64,000 nucleotides of DNA from Tenrec ecaudatus (Eukaryota > Chordata > Mammalia > Afrosoricida > Tenrecidae), in the NCBI RefSeq assembly GCF_050624435.1, contig NC_134545.1, forward strand, positions 87,944,063-88,008,062, given 5' to 3'. Position 1 is the first letter of the stretch. The number at the start of each line of letters is the position of its first letter. The notes beneath the pieces were generated by a model, which saw only the letters and a program-made list of their open reading frames with translations, searched no databases and was not told the DNA's origin. A program made the position numbers and the translations under genes. Shown piece by piece: positions 22,201 to 34,200 of this stretch.

Positions 22201-25200
22201 CTGCTGGGCAGTGAGCCGAACGCGTGGGTCTCTCCCCAGGTGGTGAAGGTGACGGTGCTGAACTGTGAGCCGGCCAGAGAGAGGATGCTCTTATCCTTCA
22301 AGCTGTTGCAAGACCCACAGAAAGAGCTCGAGGGAGGAAGTCGGAAGAAAGAAAAGGCCGTTCGTGTTGGGCAGGTAGGCGCTTCCCTGGACACCGCCCC
22401 ACTCGGGGTCTCCTCTCCCAGTGGCCCAGACCAGGGTACCGCTGGCCCGTGGACGCCAGAACCGTTGGGGGGAGGACGGGTATGGAGACAAGATTTGGGG
22501 ACTGGAGATGTAGATGCCCTCTCCCTTGCAACGGATGGCGTGAACCCGATCAGGAAGGGAAGAGTCTTCGGGAGTCGTTGTCCAGCAGCGGGCCGCTGTT
22601 AGCTTGCAGACTGAGGGGACTTAGGCAAGCTCTCAGATGGCCCCGGTATGTACTGCTTGCAGCCTGGGGGCTTTGCGGGGCTGTTTCTCTGAACTTAGCC
22701 TCTCAGTTGTTCCTGTTCTAGAGTTTGAGGGCTCTGAACTGCCAAACCCAGACTGGGATCCTTCCTGATGTGTTCGTTTGTCTCCTCCCCGGGCAGCTGG
22801 TGGATGTGAAGGTTGTGCAGAAGGCCAAAGACGGGCTGGAGGTGGCTGTCCTGCCCCACAACATCCCTGCCCTCCTCCCCATACCGCACCTGTCGGACCA
22901 TGTTGCCAACGGCCCCCTGCTGTATCACTGGCTCCAGGCAGGTGACACCCTCCACAGGGTCCTGTGTCTGCAGAGTGAAGGGCGTGTTGTATCCTTCTTG
23001 GCATCTGTGACATAGCTGGAGGCCAGGTGGGGAGCCACGGCCCTCAGGTGGGCAGTTCCGGGGCAGGCTGTGCTCTTAGTTGGAAACTTGATTGGGAGGG
23101 GAAAAGATCGGGTCCCTTGGCCACAGAAATACCCCCACACAACCACAACATGACCGGCCCTCTGCCTTCCAACCAGGCTGCTGGTGGGAAATGAGAGGGT
23201 CGAGGCAGCTGGCAGTCAGGCTGAGTGAGCCAGAAACACCCAGAGGAGCAGGAGCCCAGTAGGAGGTCCTGCCCTGGGTGCTGGGCTGAGGTGGAAGCAC
23301 CTGACCTGCTGGAGCTCCTAGTGCCTGCCCCTAACTTGGAGCACTCGGTGAAGTGGCTACTGCCCTCCTGTCGTTTCTCCTTCCTCCCCTGAAGAGCCTG
23401 GGGTTCAGGAATGCCCCCTTTGGTCTTGGCTGGATTACTTGGAGCGAATGGAAGAGTACAGTAGAAGGTCTTTAGAGTGGAATGGGCTGAGGGCGGAAGT
23501 GGGTGGGTCAGTGGGAGGTGAGGACAGGGTAGGACTGGGTCGTGGCTGATCCAGCTGTCAGACCACAGGACCGAGCCAGTCCCTCGGGGCCCTCCAGAAT
23601 ACGGAAAGGAACTTGTGCTCGGCAGAACAGCCTGGAGACCTGCTTAACCTCCGGGGACTGGTCACACCCCCAGGGTTACTAATTCATTTGGTCTGGGGTG
23701 GTGCTAACGTGGCCCCGTGGCTTTGTGGCAATGCACACAGCTGTTCACCTAAAGGTTTGAGCCCACCAACGAGCATTCTGCTTCTGTAAAACGTGCAGCC
23801 GCGGAAGCCCCGTGAGCATCTCACCCTGTTGTGTAGGGTTTCTGTGAAAATCCAAGCTGGGGTGGACTTGCTGGCATTGGGTTGGGTGGGTGCCGAGGTC
23901 ATTTCTAGCGAACCCCGTGTGCTGCGGCTGCCGGTCCAGGACAGCACTGGGGACTCGCTGTGGCAGCCAAAGTGGAGTGTGTGGGTGGGAGCAGTGGGCC
24001 TGTGCCCTTCCCGGAGCCTTCCTTAACGAAGGGCCACCAGCTCGTTTGCAGGAAACCAGCCCTGGTGTCCACTGCAGAAGGTGGCCAGGATCCCAAGAGC
24101 TTCCAGGAAATCCAGCCCGGCATGCTGCTCATTGGGTTTGTGAAGCGCATCAAGGACTACGGGGTGTTCGTGCAGTTCCCCTCAGGCCTCAGTGGCCTGG
24201 CCCCCAAAGCTGTAAGTACAACTGGGTGCCAACGGGCTGCCTCCTCAGGGCCGTCTGAGAGAGGAGCATGGGGTCATGGCAGGGTCGGGCGACTTCCTTT
24301 CTTTTCCCTCCTCCCATTTTTCTGTCCACTCACCTCCCTCAGGTCATGAGTGACAAATTTGTGACCTCCACAAGCGACCACTTTGTGGAGGGGCAGACGG
24401 TCGTTGCCAAGGTGACGAACGTGGACGAGGAGAAGCAGAGGATGCTGCTGTCGCTGCGGCTGTCAGACTGCAGTCTGGGGGATGGGGCCGCCACCAGCCT
24501 CCTCCTCCTGAGCCAGTGTCTGGAGGAGCTGCAGGGCGTGCGCAGCCTCATGAGCAACCGAGGTGCGGGGGTGCCACCCGGCGCCGCAGGGCATAAGGGC
24601 GGAGGGAGAAGGTCGATAACTTGAGCCTGTCTGTTACTGGAATAACTTGTCAGACTCCACAGAACTTAAAAAAAATAATTTTCTTGGTGACCTTGTTTCC
24701 CTGGAAGCATGACAGTCATCAAGCACACAAACGGTGACGTGTACAGCTCCGCAAATGTCCGTTGAGTGCGTACGGCATCCCAGAAGGCCCCTCTCTGCCT
24801 TTCCCAATCCAGTATCCACATTTTCCTTCCTCTGGGCTTCCGCTTGTTACAAATATGTTCTCTTCCCTGGTGGCCATTCCTCTGTTGGACAAATAGAGTG
24901 GGGAACGGGAACCTGCCAGACAGCTTTGGGAGGGCTGTTACCTCTGTCCTTCTTGGGCTTGGAACCCCTGCCTGAGCCTGTTGGGATTCTAGTAGGGATT
25001 TGCAAGTAAGAGGCTTGAGCAGGGTAGTAGCTAAATGAAAAGGAAAAACCCGGAGAAACGAAAGACGAGCTGTGCTTCTGGTGGTGATGGGCTCCGGTCT
25101 CAAATTGTGGCCCGATTAGATCAGCAGGAGGCATAAGCCCTTGCCTGTGACTAGAGTTTTCATGGCTTCTGGACAGCTTTTGCGGAAAGTGGACAGTGAC

Positions 25201-28200
25201 TCTGCTCACTGTCTTCCGTTTGTGGTGACGGGGCATTGAAGGGGAAGACTGCTACTAATCCCTGTGTCCTCCCGGTCTGTCCGGCAGACTCGGTGTTGGT
25301 CCAAACCCTGGCGGAGATGATCCCAGGCATGGTCCTTGACCTAGTGGTGCAGGAGGTGCTAGAAGATGGCTCTGTGGTGTTCAGTGGGGGCCCAGTGCCA
25401 GGCCTGGTCCTGAGAGCCAGCAAATACCATCGGGCAGGTGAGTGCTCGTGGTCCCTCTCCACCCATCAAGGTCACAGGGAAAGCCCATTGCCCATCACCC
25501 CTCCTCCTGGTTACAGAATATCCATATCCATAGAAATTGCTGGCACGCCTACCCCAGGGGCATGTTCAGGTATGAACCCATTTACCATCGTAATTGAGTA
25601 GATCTAGATTGTAGTGTTTCAGTTGCATAAAATAGGGCCGACCCGGCCTTGAACTCTGGAAAGAAGCCCTTGACTTCTCTAGTTGTGGCTCAGCATAGAC
25701 CTGTTGGCATTCTTAGAAAAGCCTCAGGGCTTGTGGGGCTCCTGGAGGCAACACCTGTGCCCTGAGGGTGCTGATGCCCCGTTTGGTTCTGCGCTGCAGG
25801 GCAGGAGGTGGAATCTGGGCAGAAAAAGAAAGCTGTCATCCTAAACGTGGACATGCTCAAGTTGGAAGTCCATGTTTCCCTGAACCATGATTTGGTAACA
25901 AGAAAACATAAAAGGGTAAGTTGGTCCCCGATTTCATTCTTCTGCTTCCCCATCCACCCATTGTGCACCCACACTAGGCGCAGATGCCTGCAGGTGGGGC
26001 GCCAGGGTTCACCTGGGACAGTCCGCTTTGTGCCTCTTGTGGTGACGGTGTGGTGATTTCGTAGCACTGACTTGTGCAAGGTGAGAAGTGACATAGTTAC
26101 TCTCTCCTTCGAGCCCCACGGGTACTGGAAGGGGGTGAAACAGGCGGATGAGTTAGGGAGTGGGCAGAACAGGACCATAACAAGCTGGCAAGTCTAGACC
26201 TGGCCCTCGAGGGGCAGTGGCCACTCAGCTTCATCGGCAGGTGGCCTGGAGGGGAGAGCAGAGTCCAGCATTGCGAAGACTTTGGTTTGTAAGAGAAGGC
26301 AAAATCTGGGTGTGTTTTGGGAATACAAATCTGATTTTAAAATGTTGGAAATGGATTTCCTTCTTATAACTAATTTTGTTGTTGAGAAAATCATAGCAGG
26401 ACGGGAAAAAAACTGCCATGTGAACCAAGCCAAACTCACTGGCAGGTAGTTCTGCCCTCCAGGCTGCATCCCCTCCTCTTCTAGCTTGTCTCCTACACCC
26501 TTTTGTGTGTGGAAGAGGGGGTCTGAGGGGTATCTCAGGTTCAGTAGTGGTCTTTTCCCTTGGGGTTGGATGTATTTGGTTATCGCCTAAAGCACTTACT
26601 GAAACACCTACTGGTCTAGAGTGCAGTACCGAGAATTACGGCGCTGTACTGCTTCTAATGGAGAGAGAGAGAGTAAAGAGAGCACCACTCCCTCCGAATT
26701 GGAGGCAGGGGAAGGTGTAACTCGTGCTTTGAGCCCAGTAAGTTTGAAGTAGTGACTTTACTGCTGAAATGATTGAAAGAGTGAATAATTAGGTGGGTTG
26801 TGCCAGCTGGGGAGAGCCAGGCACCATGATGGCTTGAAGCTGGCGGGCGGCCTGTTCGAATCACTTGACCCAGCATCAGAACCGTTGGAAGGCCGTCAGT
26901 GAGTCTTGGTTCCCTAGTTCTAGGGCGGGGCCTAGGACTCTGAATTCAGACCCAAACCAGCTCCACCTGTGACTGAGCTGTGGCTCTGTGTGTTCACTCA
27001 AGACACACCAGTTCACAGACAGGGAGAGCTAGGCCTAACGAGGGAGGGAAGCTGTTCGTTACAGCCCAGGCCGGCCTTGACTTCCAGAGGGTTTCCCCCG
27101 CCCTGCCCCGTGGGGCTCCGAGCGAGGGGCCCTGCTCTGTATGGAGCCTGGGAATGGCGAGTCCCCTCTCTTTTCCAGCTGAAGAAAGGCAGCGAGCACC
27201 AGGCCACTGTGCAGCACCTGGAGGAGTCCTTTGCCATCGCCTCCTTGGCAGAGACTGGGCAGCTGGCCGTCTTCTCCCTGACCTCTCACCTCAATGACAC
27301 CTTCCGCTTTGACTCCGAGAAGTTGCAGGTGGGACAGGGGGTCTCCTTGACGCTCCAGACCACACAGCCGGGAGTGACTGGTCTGCTTCTGGCTGTTGAG
27401 GGGCCAGCTGCTAAGAGGACCATGAGACAGGCCCAGAAGGAGTCCGAAACGGCAGATGAGGACGAGGAAGCAGATCCAGCTCTAGCTGGGGGGTCTGTGA
27501 AGAAGCACACCCTGTCCATCGGGGACACGGTCAGCGGAACTGTCAAGTCCGTTAAGGCCACCCACGTGGTTGTGACTCTGGGCGACGGCGTAATTGGCTG
27601 TATCCATGCCTCCCACATTCTTGATGACGTGCCGGCGGGCACCACGCCGACCAGCAACCTGAAAGTTGGCAAGAGCGTCACTGCGCGGGTGATTGGCGGG
27701 CGCGACGTGAAGACATTCAAGTATGGAGGCCTTGGGGCGGCGGGCTGAGGGAGTGGGTCAGCCTCAGGTTTTCAGAAGTGGGGATGGTTGTAATTGTGGT
27801 CGGCGTGGGAACAGGCAGATTCTGCATGCTGTGTATAAGTCACCATCTTTAACAAAGTGGAATGGAAGGTCGGGTTCAGAGTCTGACCTGAGCTTGGAGT
27901 TCACATTTGACCCTTAAAAGTCGGGGGCGTGTGCCAATAGCTACTTAACTCTCCTGAGTTTATTTTCCCGACCTGTCATGTGAGCCTAGCGGTCGGTGCC
28001 CTTGCTGGGCGAATGCAAAGAGGGAAGGAAAACAGGTACTAGGTAGCCTGCCCGTGCTTTTGCTGGCATGTGCTTATTGCTTGAGCTCCACCAGCAGTTA
28101 TTGAAATCCGGGCCTGTTGTCAGCGAAATTCTTTTTTATTTATTGGCACATACCCCGCACATCACACAATTCAGTAGTTCATCCATGTCACGCAAGCAGT

Positions 28201-31200
28201 GTGATGCAGTCATCTCCTCAGTCAGCCTCAGACTACTCTTCCTTCTTGTACTAGACCCGTTTGCTCCTTAGAATAAAAACACTGGAATACATTCTTTCCA
28301 GGGTCTAAGATGACATTCCTAAAAGGTCCCTTGAGTCAGTTTCTTCTTCATGTTTGCTGCACGGCCCGAGACTGGAAACCTCCAGAGGCCTCCCGGCCGT
28401 GGGTGGTGGTGTGGCGGAGGCCGGCAGTTTCCTGCGGCACGCTTGGCTGGGGGTGGCCTAGCGAGTCGCCAGAGTGAGAAATGACTGCATCTTCTCCCTT
28501 TCTCCAGGTTTCTCCCGATAAGTCACCCCAGGTTTATCCGGACCATCCCAGAGCTGAGTGTTCGACCCAGGTGAGGACAGCTCTAGCAGTTTGTTCACAG
28601 GGGAGGAGACTGGTCTTGGAATCAGGAAACCTCTGCCCTAATCTTGATTCAGCGAGTGTTGGCGACTTGCTTTGGCGCTCCATGTGCAGTTTGTCTCATT
28701 GCTTTAATGGGGTAGTTGTCCCGCCTTCATATGACTGGTTCGCTGCCCTCGAGTCAATGGTGACTCGCAGTGACCCTGTAGGACAGGGTTGAACTGCCCC
28801 TGTGAGTCCCCGAGACTGACTTGATGGGGATCGACAGTCCCATCTTTCTCCCGCGGAGCGGCTGGTGATTTCAAATTGCCGGCCCTGCACGTCGCAGCCC
28901 CGTCCTTAACCACCATGCCACCAGGGCTCTCCGTGTGACTGGCTAGAAAAATTACATGGAAGTAAAGTAAATGCTTTATGCTGAATTTACCCCCACAAGG
29001 ACTGACTGCAGCTCAGTCTGTCAGCCTCTCCTCAAGAGAAACAGCTCTGCTCGCAACTCGGTCTTCTAGCGCTCCGTGACTCCCTAAGCAGACCACACGT
29101 TGCTCAGAAGAGCTTGGTCCCAAGCGGCTGGGCTGGAGTCGCAGGTGCTGGTGTGGAGGGCTCTGCAAAGAGGAGTGGGCCAGGAGAGATGCTAGGGGGG
29201 AAGAGTCAGTGATTCTGGGTAGCGGGTCCAATTTGCCTGGGCTCGTTTTTCCATCTTGCCTGTTACTGACTAGTCTTTTGTGCTGAGGGCTGCTACCAAA
29301 GGGCCTCCAAAGGCAAAGAACTCCCCAGGCTGAGCTGTGTTTCAGAGGGTGGGCCCCAGGGCTGACTGCAGGGCCAGATTTTCTCACGGGGGAGGCAGAA
29401 GTAGGTGGACCCACAGATCAAACTGCGTTAGCCCCTCTGACAAAATGGCCCCTGGGAGGGAGGTGGGCGCAATGTAGACGCCTTCCCCTTCCCATTGCCT
29501 TTCGTCAACAGTGAGCTGGAGGATGGCCACACTATACTCAACACTCACTCTGTTAATCCCTCGGAGAAGATTAAGCAGTACCAGACAGGACAGACCGTGA
29601 CGTGCTTCTTGAAGAGGGTGAGTGGCTCATGCCCTGCAGTAAGTGCCGTGACTCTCCACTGGAGACAGACCTTTCGCACTGGGCGGGCACATCTCTTAGG
29701 TGCCCCACTGGGTCTGTGCGAGGTGATGCCTGCCTCGGCTCCGGGGAATTTCTGGTCTGACTGGGCACCTCAAGTATAGATTTATGAAACAGTCAGCAGG
29801 CCACTTGGGATTCAGTGTGTTTGCAGATGTAAAGTGAATGCCGAGTTGTTTTACTATTATAAAAGGCAAGGAAAATGTGTCAAGGTCAAAGACTTAGCTG
29901 CAATACTGGATGGTAGACTCTTAGCTTTCATCGAAAGGATCCCTGGCAGTGCTCCTAGATCAGACACACCCACTGGCTGCATGGGAAAAAGACCTGGTAA
30001 CCTGGTTCCGTAAAGGCTACAGCCAAGAACACCTGAGGGGTACTTTCTGCTCCGTCCCCCGGGTCGCTTTCAGCTGAACATAGCCGCAGGGCACTCGATG
30101 GCCCCCTTTCTTAAGGTCAGCTGCCAGGCAAAGAGTAAGCAGGTGGGTGCCAGAGAGTATCTGCTCCGGCCCCCAGGGAACAGGAGCTCAGAAAGGGGAT
30201 CCCCGCCGGGCGGACTCTTTGGTCAGGCTGTCAGAGCTTGATGCTGCTGCGGCCCTTCAGTTGCCCATTGTCTGTAGCCATCACCTCCAGATTGCTTTCA
30301 CGGCTCTTTGTAGTCTGACCTCGTCTCGTGCCCCTGAGCCCCAGGCACCTGGAGTACCTTCGTGCCTTCTCTGTTCACAAAGGCTGCCACCTCTGAAGTA
30401 GCCTGCCGCCCTTTCCGGGAGCTCAGATTGTGCTCCTGTGGGTTGCTGGCTCCTCTGGTTTTTGGCATGCTTGTTACTTACTCCTGGCTACGGACGGCTT
30501 CCTGAAAGCAGGGCCGGCTTCCTCACCGCTGGGTGTGCACATGCGCAGTAGCTGTCTGGGAGGGTTTTGTTGAACGGACTCGAAGATGGGGGTGGCTCAG
30601 GGCAGGACATTGTCAGCAGTGAAAGAGCAAGGTCAAAGCTGGGTTTAAAGCCAGAGGTTGTCTTTCAGTCCTGGGGTACAGAGGTCAGGGAGGCTAGTCC
30701 TCTTTGCTTCCTAATCAGCTGGGGCGTGGGGGGGGTGTGGGGGGTGGGTGGTGTGTGTGTGTGTGTGTGTGTGTGTGTGCCCTGCTAGGCTGGGAAAGCC
30801 TGGAGTGAGCTCTGAACCAAGCTTGTGAGAAGCAGAAGCTGAGCACTGCAGAGGGGGGGGGGTACAAGTAAATTTCAGGAGCATTGTTTTTACAGGGGAA
30901 ACAAAGGGGGTGTCTTTATGTTCCTGATTCCGTTTTTTCCCAGTACAACGTGGTTAAGAAATGGCTTGAAGTGGAGATTGCTCCAGACATCCGAGGGAGA
31001 ATTCCTCTGTTGCTCACCTCTCTCAGCTTCAAGGTCAGTGTGCTTGACCTTGGTGGTGGTGCCTGGAGAGGAGCCCCAGGGTCACTTACGCTTGTGTGTG
31101 CTCACAGAGGGTACAAGGAACTATGCACTTACTTACTCTATCTACGTCTTAGCTTGGGAGGTACTTAGACGCTCTGATTTTGGGTAAATGGCAGACCTTT

Positions 31201-34200
31201 CTTCAGACCTCAGAGGAGTCATCTTGTCCTTCCAGGTCCTGAAGCATCCCGATAAGAAGTTCCGCCTTGGTCAGGCCCTGAGGGCCACTGTGGTTGGTCC
31301 AGATTCCTCCAAGGCCTTCTTGTGTCTGTCGCTCATAGGTTGGTGATGAAGCAGGGAAGCTGGTCAGGGAAGGGAAGGGAATGGGGTCTCCAGTCATTAC
31401 CCAGGTTGGCGAATGCCTTTGCAGTCAGAGTCTCCAGGAGGCCTAGTTTGGTGCCTCCTTAGGATACTTGTTCTCTTGGGACTTTGCCCCATGGCAGGTG
31501 TTACTTCCCTCCTCTCAGTCACCTGTACATCCATGTTCTCAAGCCTCTGAGCAAGGGTTGTCCCCTCCATAGCCCTGAGTGGCTTGGCCTTCATTCTTGG
31601 CTCGCTTGCTGTTCCTTGAATCAACCTCTCCCCTCTCCCCACCAGGTCCTCACAAGCTTGAGGAAGGGGAAGTGGCCATGGGTCGAGTGGTGAAGGTGAC
31701 TCCCAACGAGGGGGTGATGGTCTCCTTCCCCTTTGGGAAGTTTGGGAGAGCCAATCTCTTTCACTTGAGTGACAACTACTCCGAGACGCCCCTGGAGAAC
31801 TTCGTCCCCCAAAATATCGTCAGGTAAATCAGGCGTTCTTCCTCTACTCAGCCATCTGTAGAACCAGTGGGATTGTCTAATTACAGAAGCAGTATATGCC
31901 TTGGGATTTTTTGAAAATGAAAATGTATTGGGGTGTTTTTGCCTCCATTCTCTGTTGTTACTTACTCTTTGTCTTTCCAGATGTTAGCATACTCAAAACC
32001 CACTGCTAGCTATTGGGTCTTTTCTGACCCTAAGGTGACCCTATAGACCAAGGTAGACCTGCTCCTGTGGGTTTCTGAGGGTGTCAGTCTTTGCAGGAGC
32101 AGAAAGTCTCATCTTTGACCCGTGGTTCAGCTGGTGGGTTTGAACTGCTGACCTGTGGTTAGCCGCCCAACTCCTGCTACCAGGGCACGTATCTAGGGAT
32201 ATAAATGCTGTGTTCTGCAACCTGCTTTTTCCCTTATCTCAGACTTTTCTTGTCCATGCTACATACGTATCAGAATCTGCTTTGCTCTCCAAAGACAAAC
32301 AGACAAAACCTCCTTAGTTTTATTTATTAATTAAAAAACCATTTTATTGGGGCTCATACAACTCTTATCACATTCCGCACATACATCAATTGTGCAAAGC
32401 ACACCTATACATTCGTTGCCCTCATCATTCCCAAAATTCACCTTCCACCTGGGTTCCTGGAATCAGCTCCTCATTTTCCTTTTTTCCCTCCCTCTCCCTT
32501 CCTCTTCCCCTCCTCTATGAACCCTTAAAAACTTATAAATTATTATTTTATATTATCTTACACTGCCCGATGTCTCCCTTCGCCCACTTTCCGTTGCCCA
32601 ACCCCAGAGGAGGTTATATGTAGATTCCCGTGATCGGTTCCCCCTTTCTAGCCCCTCTTCCCTCCTGGTGTCACCACTCTCACCGTTGGTCCTGAGGGCT
32701 TCATCCGTCCTAGATTCCCTGTGTTTCCAGACCCCAACTGTACCACTGTGCATCCTCTGGTCTAACCAGGTTTGCAAGGTAGAATTGGGATCATGATAGT
32801 TGAGGGGAGGAAGCGTTTAAGAACTAGAGGAAGGTTGTGAGTTTCATTGTTGCTACACTGAACCCTGAGTGACTCATCTTCTCCCCACTACCCCTCCGCA
32901 AGGGATGTCCAGCTGTCTACAGATGGGCATTGGGTCCCCATCATGCACGCCCCTTATTCACGATGATAGGATTTTCCCCCCTGCCTTTGTTACTTGAAAC
33001 CTGGTCCCCTCGGCCCTTCATGATCACCCCTGTTGGTGTGCTGCTTCCATGTGAGCTTTGTTGCTTCTGGGCTAGATGGCCGCTTGTTTACCTTCAAGCC
33101 GGTTTGCTACAGTGAAGCCTTTTCTAAGAGCCCGGTGGCGTGTGTGCCTGCAAGAGGCATCTCAGATGGCTCTGCCGTCCAGACACCTGCTCCTTCCGCA
33201 GACACGCGCGCACAGGGCCTGCGAGCAGAAACAGAAGGAGTCCAGCATACCGCCTGCTTGTTTTCCTTTTTGTTTCTTGAGCCTGAACAACAGAGAGTTT
33301 GCTTCTCAGCAAAATTGCTTCTTTTGGAGGCATTTTGTTCCACTCAGCCTGCGAGTAGCATCGGACTGCAGTTCCCTCATCTCTCAGGTCTGAATAGTCC
33401 ATCACTTGCCTAAAGGTAGAAGATCCCTCGAGGCACCTTGCCGCGGACATTGCTGCACTGCCGGCTCGCATAAGTCAGAAGTCAGGGGTCTGTGTTGGGA
33501 GAGCATTGGGCTATATCATTGTTGTGATTCTTTCCACGGCCAAGGTTTTGTGCTTTTCAGTAGCTGCCTGGGACGACTTAAGGCCAGTTGAGATGAAATC
33601 CTTCTGGAAAGCCCACACGATCGTCAACTGCTGTCCCTCCCCCAAACTGCCTGTGCTCCGGCCTCCCTGAGGGCCGTCCTCTGAACCTCCTGTGTGATGT
33701 CATTTGTCCCTAGCTCATCCGTGGCTCCCCATGGGTCAGTCTGTCACTCCCCTGTGATCAGAAACACTCACACATACTGTCGTCGGGCTGGTTTCATCTC
33801 AGGTGCTTGCTCCCTGACTCTGAATCTGCCAGACACACTCCTGCGTGTCTCTAGAAGACCTTTGTCGGGTCTGAAGAGTAGGGAGTCATGGTTTTACTTG
33901 ACAGACTGTTACACGGAGGTGTAGAGAAGAAATGACTCGTCCAGAGTCCCTCAGGAGGTTCTCAGCAGAGCAACCACCAGGATCCAGGTCTCATGACCAG
34001 AACCAGCTACGTCTGTGGCCACTCGTGGAGGGAAGGTAATGCCCTTGGCTGCCCCCCGAGACACGCAGCATTCAGCATTTCCTTCTCTTGTTCTTGCAGG
34101 TGCTATGTCCTGTCCAGTGCAGACCACGTGTTGACTCTGTCACTGAGGTCATCCAGGTGGGGCTCTGTGTAGTTGGGTCAACAAGGGAGAGGGCCCCATC

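Larger units (their letters stand above)
17422..22374 (+). other. PDCD11: PDCD11 exons 8-14: S1 repeats 3-6
   Basis: Exons: 8 at 17422-17529, 9 at 18018-18224, 10 at 18938-19062, 11 at 19233-19293, 12 at 20048-20194, 13 at 21417-21668, 14 at 22240-22374. Repeat 3 finishes in exon 8 ([10 protein letters not shown]). Repeat 4 (exons 9-10) is less regular. Repeat 5 spans exons 11-12 ([20 protein letters not shown]) and repeat 6 lies in exons 13-14. Exon 14 also encodes a short charged spacer (GGSRKKEKA). Phases run 0, 0, 2, 0, 0, 0, 0 at the exon ends. Confidence 0.93.
22797..27720 (+). other. PDCD11: PDCD11 exons 15-20: S1 repeats 7-11
   Basis: Exons: 15 at 22797-22988, 16 at 24041-24211, 17 at 24343-24562, 18 at 25288-25437, 19 at 25800-25915, 20 at 27179-27720. 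Repeats 7 ([12 protein letters not shown]), 8 ([18 protein letters not shown]), 9 ([12 protein letters not shown]), 10 (start of exon 20) and 11 ([12 protein letters not shown], late exon 20) are visible. Exon 20 is the largest (542 bases) and carries an acidic spacer ([10 protein letters not shown]) between repeats 10 and 11. The 15/16 intron has U12-type signals. Exon 20 ends within a Lys codon. Confidence 0.93.

Noticed and set aside
26969-27748. A 259-residue continuous frame
   Set aside because: Its right two thirds are PDCD11 exon 20 (27179-27720); the left part is intron and the end runs past the exon into intron.
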